Of a stretch of DNA of 64,000 bases, positions 24,944 through 34,534 are shown in pieces. The stretch is from Cerasicoccus frondis (GTDB lineage Bacteria > Verrucomicrobiota > Verrucomicrobiia > Opitutales > Cerasicoccaceae): the NCBI GenBank assembly GCA_031296915.1, contig JAVDPC010000010.1, forward strand, positions 124,001-188,000, read 5' to 3'. Within the stretch, counting starts at the first letter, position 1; each line of letters opens with the position of its first letter. A program made the translations under genes and the position numbers. The notes under the pieces are model-generated. The model did no database searches. It was not told the DNA's origin and saw only the letters and a program-made list of their open reading frames with translations.

Positions 24944-27352
24944 ATGAGCGATGAAGCCGACAAATGGAAGAAGCGCTTTGAGCGCGAACGGCAAGCCCGC
25001 AAGGTCGCCGAGCGCCTGCTCGAAGACAAAGCGCTTTCGCTCTACGAAAAGAATGTCGAACTCGAAAAGATCAGCGCCAAGCTTGCCAAAACCGTCGAGC
25101 GCCGCGACGAGGAGCTGCGCTATTCAAATACAAAACTGCGTGAGGAAGAAGAGCGACTCGCGTCACTCGCCCAAACATTCCCCGGCATTATATTTCAATG
25201 GTTCGAACGAAGTAATGGTGAGTGCGGCTTTTATTACCTAAGCCATCGGTGCGAAGAAATCTTTGGGTTCTCCGTGAAAGACGCGATTCGCGATTGGCGC
25301 ACCATGCAAATACACCCGGAGGACATCGCGGGATGGCGCGATTCGCTCAAGTTTTCGCTACTGACGATGAGCGATTGGCGTTTCATTGGTCGACTCATTG
25401 CGCCATCGGGAGAAATCAAGTGGTGGCAAGGCGATAGCAAACCACAACGCGTTTCGAAAGACGAAGTTGTGTTTAACGGCGTGGTGCTCGACATAACACA
25501 CCAGAAAAAAGCCGAGGCGCAAATCCGCCGCCTTTCCATGGTCGCCAGCAAAACGATCAATGGCGTCGTCATTACCGATGAAACCGGGCGCGTGATGTGG
25601 ATCAATGACGCCTTCGAAAAAATCACCGGTTATTCCAAACAAGAAATGCTTGGCCGCAAGCCGGGAGAATTACTACAGGGTCCGCACACCAATAGCGACA
25701 CCGTTAAGATGATCGGGGAAAAACTTCGCCAAAAAGAACCCCTGACCGCTGAACTGCTAAACTACCACAAGAACGGCACGACCTACTGGTTACGCTTGGA
25801 TATAAACCCCTTGTTCGATGACAAGGGCGAGCTCACGAATTTCATTGGCATCGAGACCGACATTACGAAGCACAAGGAAACGGAAACCGCGCTCAAACTC
25901 GCGTCTGAACATGCTCGCGAAGCCGCCGAGGAAGCAAACAAAGCGAACCAAGCCAAAAGTCGCTTCCTCGCCAGCATGAGCCACGAAATCCGCACGCCGC
26001 TCAATGGCGTCTTAGGCTACACGCAGGTTCTGGGCATGCGTAATGATTTACCCCAAGACGCTGCGGACATGATCGCCTCGATTGGGCGTAGCGGCGAACA
26101 CCTACTGCACTTGATCAACGACATTCTCGACCTCTCAAAAATCGAAGCGGGCAAGTATCAAATCAAAGACGCTGACGTCCTGCTCCAGGAGCTGCTGCAA
26201 GACCTCGATGACATGTTTCAACCAAACGCCGCACTGAAAGGCATCGAGTATTCCGTGGAAGCCTGGGACTTTGAAGCCGAAACTGTGGTCACAACGCCGT
26301 TCTACTTTCGCGCAGACGACCGTGCAGTGCGACAAGTGCTGCTCAACCTCGCCGGCAACGCGATCAAGTTCACCCGCGAAGGCAAGGTCAGCATCCGCGC
26401 CGGGCTTGACGGCGGAGCGATAAAATTTTCGGTCGAAGACTCCGGACCCGGAATTCCCGAAGAGGATCATCATCGCATATTTGAGTCCTTCGAACAATCG
26501 GACCGCGCCGTCAAAAAAGTCGAAGGCACCGGGCTCGGCTTAGCCATTTGCCAAAAACTCGTTGGCCTGATGGAAGGCAGCATTTACCTGGAATCCACCC
26601 CCGGCGTGGGTTCCTGCTTTTGGTTTGAGATACCCTACATCCAACCACAGGAAGCGCACTCGGAGTACATACCTGCCAAGAAGCTGAAACGTCGACGCTA
26701 CCTGGGAGATGCGATGCAGGTCCTCGTCGTGGATGACGATGAAAACAGTCGGCGCGTCACGAAGGAACTGATGGCCGCAGCAGGGTTCCAGACATTCTCC
26801 GCTGCATCTGGACAAGAAGCGCTGGAACTCCTCAATCGAAATATCCCTGACCTCATTGCCAGCGATTTGCTCATGCCGGAAATGGACGGCTTTGAGCTTT
26901 GCTCGCGCATTCAATCAACTCCATCGCTACAGAAGATCCCCATCATCGCAGTCTCCGCCAGCGTCATGCAAAACGAGGAAAACGAAGTGCGCTTGCGGCC
27001 TTTTTCCGCCTTTGTCCCCAAGCCAGTCAAAGCCGACGATTTATATGAAAAAGTCGGATCAGTCCTTAAACTACAATGGGAGGATGAAGATGCGACAGGC
27101 GCAGCGAACCCAACTGATCCACAAGGCGAGGTCGAGCTACAATTACCAAGCACAACCATTTTGGAAGCACTCCTCAATCTAGCAGAACAAGGCGACATTC
27201 TCTCCATTCAATCCGAGGTGGAGCAACTGCGACAGTCAGATGCCGCCTGTCAGGATTTCTATAAACGCCTGGAAGGCCTCGCCGCCAACTTCCAAAGCCA
27301 GGCGCTGGAAGACATCCTCGTAGAGTCTCTCGCCAAATCTCAAACCCACTAG
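24944..27352 (+). CDS. Hybrid sensor histidine kinase (coiled coil-PAS-PAS-HisKA-HATPase-REC), H-NOX-linked
   Basis: About 802 residues and no membrane segments, so cytoplasmic. Residues 1-75 form a charged coiled coil ([20 protein letters not shown]). Two PAS domains follow; the second contains [20 protein letters not shown]. Then come HisKA with the phosphorylated His in [16 protein letters not shown], HATPase with [15 protein letters not shown] and GTGLGLAI, a receiver with Asp in [14 protein letters not shown] and a helical C-terminal extension of some 70 residues. It follows H-NOX by ten bases, so haem-NO binding probably sets its kinase activity. The ATG at 24944 was chosen; upstream codons overlap H-NOX. 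Confidence 0.92.
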   Translation: MSDEADKWKKRFERERQARKVAERLLEDKALSLYEKNVELEKISAKLAKTVERRDEELRYSNTKLREEEERLASLAQTFPGIIFQWFERSNGECGFYYLSHRCEEIFGFSVKDAIRDWRTMQIHPEDIAGWRDSLKFSLLTMSDWRFIGRLIAPSGEIKWWQGDSKPQRVSKDEVVFNGVVLDITHQKKAEAQIRRLSMVASKTINGVVITDETGRVMWINDAFEKITGYSKQEMLGRKPGELLQGPHTNSDTVKMIGEKLRQKEPLTAELLNYHKNGTTYWLRLDINPLFDDKGELTNFIGIETDITKHKETETALKLASEHAREAAEEANKANQAKSRFLASMSHEIRTPLNGVLGYTQVLGMRNDLPQDAADMIASIGRSGEHLLHLINDILDLSKIEAGKYQIKDADVLLQELLQDLDDMFQPNAALKGIEYSVEAWDFEAETVVTTPFYFRADDRAVRQVLLNLAGNAIKFTREGKVSIRAGLDGGAIKFSVEDSGPGIPEEDHHRIFESFEQSDRAVKKVEGTGLGLAICQKLVGLMEGSIYLESTPGVGSCFWFEIPYIQPQEAHSEYIPAKKLKRRRYLGDAMQVLVVDDDENSRRVTKELMAAAGFQTFSAASGQEALELLNRNIPDLIASDLLMPEMDGFELCSRIQSTPSLQKIPIIAVSASVMQNEENEVRLRPFSAFVPKPVKADDLYEKVGSVLKLQWEDEDATGAANPTDPQGEVELQLPSTTILEALLNLAEQGDILSIQSEVEQLRQSDAACQDFYKRLEGLAANFQSQALEDILVESLAKSQTH

Positions 27353-27354
27353 CC

Positions 27355-28455
27355 ATGAGTTCCGACTCGCCAGCAACACTTCTCGTCGTCGACGACAACC
27401 CAACCAACCTGGCAGTGGTGTGCGCGCACTTAACCAAGTCCGGCTACCGCATGCTCACAGCCGAGAACGCAGTCAGCGCCCTACGGAGACTCGACCGCGT
27501 GCAGCCCGACGTCATGCTGCTTGACGTGATGATGCCCGACATGGACGGCTTCCACCTGGCAATGGAAATTCGTAAGCGTGAGGACTACTGCGGCCAACCC
27601 ATCATCTTCATGACGGCGCTCGATGACATGGAAAGCAAGCTCAAGGGCTTTGCCTCGGGCGGCGTGGATTACATCACCAAGCCCATCCAGCATGAGGAAT
27701 TAATTGTCCGCGTGAAAACCCACCTGGAAGTTCATCGTCTGCGTGAAGAGCTCAGCCGGGAAAACCAGCGCAAAGACGAGTTGATCCAGGAACTGGAGGC
27801 GTATGACATGACTGTCGCGCACGATTTAAAAAATCCCATCGGCGGCATTGCGAGCGCAGTCGAAACGTTTGACCTCATCGACGATCTGACCGGCACGGAA
27901 GCGCGCGAAATTATTGAAATGATCAAGCTTGGCTCGGCGCATTGCCAGCAGATCATCAATGGGCTGCTGTCATTTGCCCGACTGCGCAAAGGCCACGCAA
28001 AGCGCACAGAAGTCGAGATGGAAGCCTTGGTCCGGCAGAGCATCGAATCACTGAGCCCCATGATCGACGTGTACAATGCAAGCATAACGATCGAAGGTCA
28101 TTTGCCACCGGCCTTTGGATTTGCGCCTTGGCTCACCGAAGTATGGTCCAACCTGATCAGCAACGCGATCAAGTATGGCGGTCGACCACCGGTCATAAGC
28201 ATTTCCGGGGAAGCCATTGGCAAGAAGGTTTGCTATAAAGTAATAGACAATGGCCACGGCCTCCCCGAAAACCGAGACGAACTCTTCAAGCCGTTTTCCC
28301 GGGGCTCCAGCACTTACACCGAAGGCACAGGCTTGGGTTTGTCGATTGTCGAGCGCATCCTTCGCCGACTGGATGGCTCCATCATCGCCGAGGACCAGCC
28401 CGAGGGCGGCGCTGTCTTAACCTTCTATCTGCCGCAAGCTGATCATGCATCATAA
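27355..28455 (+). CDS. Receiver-histidine kinase (REC-HisKA-HATPase)
   Basis: A 366-residue soluble protein. The N-terminal receiver has LLVVDDNPTN, phospho-acceptor Asp in VMLLDVMMPDMDGF and Lys in YITKP. A short coiled linker leads to HisKA (MTVAHDLKNPIGGIAS, His in HDLKNP) and HATPase (NLISNAIKYGG, DNGHGLP, GTGLGLSI). Receiver-first kinases usually take phosphate or a signal from an upstream kinase, so this is a natural second step after the H-NOX-linked kinase two bases upstream. Confidence 0.9.
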   Translation: MSSDSPATLLVVDDNPTNLAVVCAHLTKSGYRMLTAENAVSALRRLDRVQPDVMLLDVMMPDMDGFHLAMEIRKREDYCGQPIIFMTALDDMESKLKGFASGGVDYITKPIQHEELIVRVKTHLEVHRLREELSRENQRKDELIQELEAYDMTVAHDLKNPIGGIASAVETFDLIDDLTGTEAREIIEMIKLGSAHCQQIINGLLSFARLRKGHAKRTEVEMEALVRQSIESLSPMIDVYNASITIEGHLPPAFGFAPWLTEVWSNLISNAIKYGGRPPVISISGEAIGKKVCYKVIDNGHGLPENRDELFKPFSRGSSTYTEGTGLGLSIVERILRRLDGSIIAEDQPEGGAVLTFYLPQADHAS

Positions 28456-30172
28456 AATGCCGCCAGTCCAACAAAGCGAAAGCATCAGCCTGCAACGACA
28501 CAGGCTTCCGGCAAATATCGTTTTCCTGCCTGCGGTGCGCGCGCAGTTCATGGCGTTTCTGGAATCTTTGGACTTGCCGCCCGCAGAACTGAGCGGATGG
28601 AAACTCACCTTCACCGAACTACTCACCAATGCAATACTCCACGGCGCTCAATCCGACGCACATAAAGAAGTAGCTGTCGAGTGGTCACTGAACGCTGGCT
28701 CGATCGTGCTGGGCGTTCAAGACCCAGGACCAGGCCCCGGCACGACGCATTCCGGAGCAGCCGCCCTGCCCGCCGATCTCAATCAGGAGCACGGTCGAGG
28801 CCGCTACCTCGTGCATTCCTTTGTCGACTCATTTCAGGAGTGGCGAGGCGCCCCGCAGGGTTATCGCATCGAGGTCAGCAAGCTTAGCCTTGCCGGTGAA
28901 GGGCTCGCACCACCTTCTGCGGAAATGGAAGCAGTTCTCGCGGAACTGTCCGCCAGCTACGAGGGCCTGGCCGCATTTTATCAGCTGAGTGAATCGCTGG
29001 TCTTGTCGCATTCATTAAATAACTTTCTATCGCAAAGCTTGCCCAATGTCCGCGACAGCATCGACTTGGACTACCTGCGCCTATACGTCGACTCAAGCGT
29101 CCCGGCCTTCATCAAAGATCAACTCAATGACGTGCATGAAGCCGTCATGGGTGAGGATATCTCACCGGCCCTCCGTCAGTTGCTTGAGCCGAAAACGGAG
29201 CTCGTCTGGGAAGACGAAACTCAGCGACAGGCTTTGGGTGCAGACATTCCGCCATTGAGTGAGCTTAGCTCCGGTTGCCTTTTGCCAGTAACCTCCGATG
29301 CAAAGTTTTTCGGCATGCTGGCAGCAGGCCGTCGAGATCGCCATAAGCGCATTGCCTCTTCACAAGTGAACAACCTGCGCACCTTTGCCGACATCTTTGG
29401 CATTTCCATAGGCAATTACATTTCGACCACCATTCGACGCGAAGCGGAGAAGGATTTGCGCGAGTTTGAGATCGCCGCCGAAATCCAGCAGCACCTCTTA
29501 CCGGTGCGTCAGCCCAAGCATCCGCTTAAGCGTGAAGTCCGCATTTTTCAACGCGTCGCACAAAATGTCGCTGGCGACTTTGCGGAGTACTGTCTGGACC
29601 GCCTGGGCAATCACTACGTGACAATCATCGACGTCATGGGCAAAGGGGTCTCGGCCGCCTTGTTGGGCATCATCTATCGCGCAGCGTTTAACCTGATGCT
29701 CGACAACCCCATGCCACTCCCGGTGATGCTCCAACGCATCGGCCGCATCCTCAACCACATGCTCGGCGACCTCACCATGTTCATCACGGTGACCATCCTC
29801 CGCTGGAGTGACGAGGTCGACATGATCGAGCATGTCAACGCCGGCCACTGCCCCACAATCAGGATATCGCAAACCGGTGAGATCACCGAGTTCGAACCTT
29901 CCGGACCGCCCATCGGCCTACTCGCCAACTTCACATACACCTCCGATCAAATCCCCATGCAGCCGGGGGATCGCATCGCCCTGGTTTCCGACGGTTGTTA
30001 TGAATGGCGTTGTGAATCAAAACTCTTTGGCTGGGATAACCTAATAAACCTAATCAAATGCGGAAACCATGAGCATGGCGCCGGCTTATGGAGTGACCTT
30101 GCCAAACTCATGGACCGCGAATGCTGCCGCGATGAGCCCAGCGACGACATCACCCTTGTATACATCAAATAG
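28445..30172 (+). CDS. RsbW-like kinase domain fused to PP2C/SpoIIE phosphatase (SypE-like partner switch)
   Basis: A 575-residue protein. Residues 20-150 are an HATPase of the RsbW/anti-sigma class (LTFTELLTNAILHGAQ, VQDPGPGPG, GRGRYLVHSFVDSF). About 165-345 is a GAF-like region with a coiled linker (FADIFGISIGN, AEIQQHLLP). About 370-575 is a SpoIIE-type phosphatase with metal ligands in AGDFAEY, IDVMGKGVSAALL, SDGCYEW and DDITLVYIK. Having both activities in one chain resembles SypE of Vibrio fischeri, which phosphorylates or dephosphorylates the STAS protein SypA. Likely targets are the STAS protein at 22116 and the two STAS domains at 18353. The start overlaps the previous stop by 11 bases. 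Confidence 0.88.
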   Translation: MHHKMPPVQQSESISLQRHRLPANIVFLPAVRAQFMAFLESLDLPPAELSGWKLTFTELLTNAILHGAQSDAHKEVAVEWSLNAGSIVLGVQDPGPGPGTTHSGAAALPADLNQEHGRGRYLVHSFVDSFQEWRGAPQGYRIEVSKLSLAGEGLAPPSAEMEAVLAELSASYEGLAAFYQLSESLVLSHSLNNFLSQSLPNVRDSIDLDYLRLYVDSSVPAFIKDQLNDVHEAVMGEDISPALRQLLEPKTELVWEDETQRQALGADIPPLSELSSGCLLPVTSDAKFFGMLAAGRRDRHKRIASSQVNNLRTFADIFGISIGNYISTTIRREAEKDLREFEIAAEIQQHLLPVRQPKHPLKREVRIFQRVAQNVAGDFAEYCLDRLGNHYVTIIDVMGKGVSAALLGIIYRAAFNLMLDNPMPLPVMLQRIGRILNHMLGDLTMFITVTILRWSDEVDMIEHVNAGHCPTIRISQTGEITEFEPSGPPIGLLANFTYTSDQIPMQPGDRIALVSDGCYEWRCESKLFGWDNLINLIKCGNHEHGAGLWSDLAKLMDRECCRDEPSDDITLVYIK

Positions 30173-30174
30173 AC

Positions 30175-30543
30175 ATGAGCGAAATAATTGTAGTTGATGA
30201 CGACATTACGATGATCCGTCTCGTGCAGCTCCACTTGCGGCGCACGAAGATCAAAGGTCACTTTTTTCAAACTGGTGGGCAGTGCCTCAAAGTCGCCGAG
30301 CAAATCAAGCCCGACCTTGCGCTGCTCGACTACGACCTCCCGGACATGAAAGGCACGGAAATCATGGCGGCGCTGCGCGAATTACCCGGCAATGAAAACC
30401 TGCCCGTGCTCATCTTCACCGCGCGCACCAGCAGCGAGCTCCTGCCTACGATCAAAGAGTCCGGCGCCAGCGATGTCCTCTCCAAACCCTTCAGCCCAAC
30501 CAACCTCATTCGCAAAATCGAAAGCCTCCTGCCCAAAGAGTGA
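30175..30543 (+). CDS. Single-domain response regulator (REC only)
   Basis: A 122-residue receiver domain: IIVVDDDITM, phospho-acceptor Asp in LALLDYDLPDMKG, Thr in LIFTART and Lys in SKPFSP. It has no output domain. Two bases after the kinase-phosphatase gene, it probably acts as a phosphate shuttle or as the separate receiver that controls that enzyme; SypE carries such a domain internally. This link is inference. Confidence 0.9.
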   Translation: MSEIIVVDDDITMIRLVQLHLRRTKIKGHFFQTGGQCLKVAEQIKPDLALLDYDLPDMKGTEIMAALRELPGNENLPVLIFTARTSSELLPTIKESGASDVLSKPFSPTNLIRKIESLLPKE

Positions 30544-31688
30544 AACCGCGCGTTGACATCTTCATCTTTGCAGACGCCCTCGGTTGGAAGCTGGCCGATG
30601 AGCGAAGCTTCCTCGTTGATCTGTTTCCCGTCCGCAATCCCTGTCAGACGCTCTTTGGTTATTCATCGACTTGCGATCCCACGATCCTCACCGGGGAACT
30701 GCCTTGTAAGCACGGGCACTTTTCTTTCTTTGTCAAAGCCAACGGCGAATCGCCGTTCAAGCCGCTGGGCGCGCTAGGCTTTCTGCCACAGAAGATCGCG
30801 GGCCACCACCGCGTGCGCAACAAGGTCAGCCGCTTCGTTGCTCAGCGCATGGGCTACACCGGCTACTTCCAGCTCTACAGCGTGCCTTTCAACCGCCTGC
30901 CCTACCTCGACTACACCGAGAAGAAAGACATCTATGAACCGGGCGGCATCATCGGCGGACAGACCAACATCTTCCAGCGCTGGCAAGACTCCGGCAAACC
31001 GTGGATGCGCTCCGACTGGCGCGCCGGCGACGCCGCCAACATCGCGCAGGCCAAACAAGCCATGGCCCAGGGCGACGTCGAACTCGCCTATCTCTTCACC
31101 GCCGGGCTCGACGCCACGATGCACAAATACGGCCCCGCTGGCGCGGAAGTCGACGCCGCCTTTGATCAATTTGCCAACCACCTGCGCGAGCTCCACACCA
31201 TCGCATCGCAGAACTATCGCGAAGTGCGCCTGCATTTATTCAGTGACCACGGCATGGCCGATGTCACCGCCACCAGCGACATGTACCAACGCTGGCGCGA
31301 GGTCGACCTGCGCTACGGCGAGGACTACATTGCGGTGTGGGATTCCACCATGGTGCGCTTCTGGTTCGAGCACGACCGCGCGCGCGAAGTCACGGAAGCC
31401 TGGCTCAGCCAGCAGTCCGAAGGCGATATCGTGACCGATGCGCAACTGGCGATCGGGGGCTGCTTGTTCCCCGACCGGCGCTACGGCGAACTTTTCTACC
31501 TACTCAAACCCGGCACGCTTTTCGTGCCGTCGTTCATGAACATGGGCTTCGTGAAAGGCATGCATGGCTACGACCCCAGCCATCCCGACAGCACCGCCTG
31601 TTGGCTCGCCTCCCACGAAACCAAGCCGGTGCAGCAACTGACAGACATCTTCCCCGTCATGCTTCACGCCGCCAACCCCAAAACATAA
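30540..31688 (+). CDS. Alkaline-phosphatase-superfamily (type I phosphodiesterase/nucleotide pyrophosphatase-like) protein
   Basis: A 382-residue protein with the metal-binding layout of the superfamily: FIFADALGW (first Asp), YSSTCDPTILTGELPCKHGH (nucleophile Thr in the PTI element), LHLFSDHGM (Asp-His pair) and VKGMHGYDPSH (last His). No signal peptide is seen, so it should be cytoplasmic. It starts with GTG, overlapping the receiver gene as GTGA. A substrate such as a nucleotide sugar or phosphodiester is possible; nothing in the sequence fixes it. Confidence 0.75.
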   Translation: MKPRVDIFIFADALGWKLADERSFLVDLFPVRNPCQTLFGYSSTCDPTILTGELPCKHGHFSFFVKANGESPFKPLGALGFLPQKIAGHHRVRNKVSRFVAQRMGYTGYFQLYSVPFNRLPYLDYTEKKDIYEPGGIIGGQTNIFQRWQDSGKPWMRSDWRAGDAANIAQAKQAMAQGDVELAYLFTAGLDATMHKYGPAGAEVDAAFDQFANHLRELHTIASQNYREVRLHLFSDHGMADVTATSDMYQRWREVDLRYGEDYIAVWDSTMVRFWFEHDRAREVTEAWLSQQSEGDIVTDAQLAIGGCLFPDRRYGELFYLLKPGTLFVPSFMNMGFVKGMHGYDPSHPDSTACWLASHETKPVQQLTDIFPVMLHAANPKT

Positions 31689-31691
31689 ACC

Positions 31692-33290
31692 GTGAATAAT
31701 CTATACGTAACCGGACACAAAAACCCCGACACCGATTCCCTCGTGTCGGCGCATGTCTTTGCCTGGATGCTCGGCCAGGAAAGTGGCGCACCCCCCGGCC
31801 TGCCCCTCCGCCTTGGCGAACCCAACCCCCAAAGCGCATGGCTATTTGCCGAAGCGGGCGAGCCTTTGCCCGAACTCCGCGAAGATTGCCGCCCGACCAT
31901 TTTGGAAGCCTGCGTATCGGCCCCGACCATCTCCCCCAATGCCCCGTTGAGCGCCGCGCTGCGGCTGCTGCGCGAGAGTCATTCGCCGCTGGTTGTCGTC
32001 ACCGATGAGCACGGCATCCAGGGCATCATCAGCGAACGCATGCCGCGCGTCACCTACTTGCTCAGCGCCAACGTCGAGGACATGCTCGGCACGCTGCTTC
32101 AGTGGGAGCACCTCGTGCAAAGCCTGCCGCTTAAGCCCGTCAACCACACGCCTCTGCGCAGCGAGCCCACCGGGATGAAGTTCATCAGCGGCGCTCCGGC
32201 CACCGCCAACGACATCCTCGTGACCGGCCCCATGCCGGAAAACCCGCAGGCATTGCTCGATCAAAAACCCGCCGCCATCATCATTGTGGGCCCAATCCAT
32301 TGCCCGGCGCTGGAGGAGCAAACGGACGTGCCCGTATTTGCCTACCACGGCAGCGCCTTCGCCTTCTGCGCCAGCCTCGGCGGCTGCATTCCCTGCTGCA
32401 ATGCTCTGGAGACTAAATTCGTTACTATCCATGCCGATGAAATCCTATCCGAATGCCGCGGCTTCATCGCCGACACCGAGTTTGGCCTGCTTGTCATCGA
32501 CGACGCCGGGCAACTCTGTGGCCTCGTAACGCCCCAACAACTGGTCGCGGCGCCACGCCCCAAGGTCGCGCTGGTCGACCACTTCGAGCGCGCCCAAAGC
32601 ATCAGGGGCCTTGAAGAAGCCGAGATCCTCGCCATCATCGACCACCACCGTATCGGCGACATCGAGACGAGCGAACCTGTCGATATCGACTGCCGGATCT
32701 GGGGCTCCACGGCCAGCATTCTCTTTGCCCGTTGTCGGGAAAGCGGACTCGCCGTTCCCCCATCCAAAGCCAAGCTCTTGCTCGGCGCCCTCATCTCCGA
32801 CACGCTGCTCTTGCAGTCTCCCACCACTCGCGAGCAAGACCGCCGCATCGCCAACGAACTGGCCGCCATTGCGGGCGTCGACCTGCAAACCTTCGGCCTC
32901 GACGTGCTGCGTCACAACGACCACCTCCTGACCGCCAAGGCAAGCTCCCTCGTCAGGGCCGACTGCAAAGCCTTCACCCACGGCAAGCGTCACTTCCTCG
33001 CCGCACAGATTGAAACCGTTGACCTCGCGGCACTCTCCGATGAGCGCGCCCGGGAGTTGGAAGCTTCACTGGAGGCGCAACTCGCCCTGGAAGACTTCGC
33101 CATGCTGATGATCACCGATGTGCTCAAGCAAGTCAGCCGCATCAGCGTGCTTTGCCATGACCCCATCTGGCGGCGCAAGCTCATCCCGCAAAATGCGGAA
33201 ACGATCAACGGTCACGTCTGGCTGGCTGAAGGCTTCGTCTCGCGCAAAAAGCAACTCATCCCCTACGTCCTCAGCCAGCTCAACTCATGA
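31692..33290 (+). CDS. Putative manganese-dependent inorganic pyrophosphatase with CBS-DRTGG insert (family II)
   Basis: A 532-residue DHH-family protein. It opens with VTGHKNPDTDSLVSA (metal ligands), continues with a CBS motif (VVVTDEHGIQGIISERMPRV), a DRTGG-like region (about 150-240, NDILVTGP), a second CBS (LLVIDDAGQLCGLVTPQQLV), and then IIDHHRIGDIETSEP and DHHA2. This matches nucleotide-regulated family II pyrophosphatases, which split PPi and are tuned by adenine nucleotides. Sugar activation in the EPS operon releases PPi, which may be the reason for its place here. GTG start, three bases after the previous stop. Confidence 0.85.
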   Translation: MNNLYVTGHKNPDTDSLVSAHVFAWMLGQESGAPPGLPLRLGEPNPQSAWLFAEAGEPLPELREDCRPTILEACVSAPTISPNAPLSAALRLLRESHSPLVVVTDEHGIQGIISERMPRVTYLLSANVEDMLGTLLQWEHLVQSLPLKPVNHTPLRSEPTGMKFISGAPATANDILVTGPMPENPQALLDQKPAAIIIVGPIHCPALEEQTDVPVFAYHGSAFAFCASLGGCIPCCNALETKFVTIHADEILSECRGFIADTEFGLLVIDDAGQLCGLVTPQQLVAAPRPKVALVDHFERAQSIRGLEEAEILAIIDHHRIGDIETSEPVDIDCRIWGSTASILFARCRESGLAVPPSKAKLLLGALISDTLLLQSPTTREQDRRIANELAAIAGVDLQTFGLDVLRHNDHLLTAKASSLVRADCKAFTHGKRHFLAAQIETVDLAALSDERARELEASLEAQLALEDFAMLMITDVLKQVSRISVLCHDPIWRRKLIPQNAETINGHVWLAEGFVSRKKQLIPYVLSQLNS

Positions 33291-34534
33291 ACGCGCGCAC
33301 GATCATCCATGTCCCCCGACGCTTCGCCCTGGATGAATGGGGCGGCACGGAATCGGTGATCTACAACCTCTGCCGCCAACAACGCGCAACGGGTTGGAAT
33401 CCGGAAATCCACACCTCACGCGCCCTCGCATCCACACCTGCCGAGACCTGGCGTGACATCCCCATCCGCCGCTACCCCTACGTTTACCCATTCTTCGGAC
33501 TCAGCGCGGAGGAGAAACATGCGCTCGATAAAAAAGGCGGCAACCTGCTCTCCCTCCCCCTCCTCTCGAGTCTCGCGCGCCGCAGTGATGTGCGCATCTA
33601 CCACGCCCACGTTACCAAACGCATGGGCGCCACGGTCCGCACCGCCGCGCGCCTGCGCAAAAAGCCGTTTGTCGTCACGTTGCATGGCAACATCTTCGAT
33701 GTGCCCCAAGACGAGGCGCAGTCCCTCGTCTCTGCACAGGAGGGCCACTTCGAGTGGGGCCGTCCGTTTGGTCTCTTGTTCGGCAGTCGGCATTTGCTCG
33801 AACGCGCCGACGCCGTGATCTGCGTGGGCCACTCGGAATACGAGGCCGCCCGCCAACGACTCCCCGCCGACCGCGTCTGCTACCTGCCTAACGGCGTCGA
33901 GCCCGACAACCTCTCCGGCGGCGACCGCATCGCTGCGCGGCAACGCCTCGGTTTCGGCCCCCACGATTTCATCTTCGGCTGCATCAGCCGCCTCGACCCA
34001 CAGAAAAATCAGCAACTGCTCATCGAAGCATGGGCCCGGGTGCGCCAGCAAAACCCGAACGCCCGCCTCTTGCTTTGCGGTCCCGCGACCAACGCCGCCT
34101 ACGCCGATGAATTACAAATGCAAATCGACAGCTCGGGCTATGCTTTCGACGTGCGCCTGCTCCCACCGGTCGAAGTCGAGAGCGCCGAACACCGTGACCT
34201 GCTCGCCGCGCTCGACTGCTTTGTCCTCCCCTCGCGGCATGAGCCCTTTGGCATCGTGGTGCTCGAAGCCTGGGCCACGCAAACGCCCGTTATCGCTTCG
34301 ACGGTCGGCGGATTACAGCGACTCGTTATCCACGAGAAGACCGGACTGCATTTCCCCAGTGGCGACGCCGAGGCGCTGGCCGCGCAGATGAAGCGCCTCA
34401 TCGACGAGCCCGGCCTCGCATCATCCCTTGCCGCTGCGGGCAACGCCGAAGTCCACGCGCACTACACTTGGCATACCATCGCCGCCCAACAGGAAACCAT
34501 TTACCAACAAGCAGAGGAGCGCCACCGATCATGA
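33287..34534 (+). CDS. Glycosyltransferase family 4
   Basis: A 415-residue GT-B enzyme: RRFALDEWGGTESVIYNLCR in the acceptor half, YLPNGVEPDNL, FGCISRLDPQKNQQLLIEA and the E-x7-E motif EPFGIVVLEAWATQTPVIAS. It overlaps the pyrophosphatase gene by four bases and the next glycosyltransferase by four. Likely works on the same EPS. Confidence 0.9.
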   Translation: MNARTIIHVPRRFALDEWGGTESVIYNLCRQQRATGWNPEIHTSRALASTPAETWRDIPIRRYPYVYPFFGLSAEEKHALDKKGGNLLSLPLLSSLARRSDVRIYHAHVTKRMGATVRTAARLRKKPFVVTLHGNIFDVPQDEAQSLVSAQEGHFEWGRPFGLLFGSRHLLERADAVICVGHSEYEAARQRLPADRVCYLPNGVEPDNLSGGDRIAARQRLGFGPHDFIFGCISRLDPQKNQQLLIEAWARVRQQNPNARLLLCGPATNAAYADELQMQIDSSGYAFDVRLLPPVEVESAEHRDLLAALDCFVLPSRHEPFGIVVLEAWATQTPVIASTVGGLQRLVIHEKTGLHFPSGDAEALAAQMKRLIDEPGLASSLAAAGNAEVHAHYTWHTIAAQQETIYQQAEERHRS

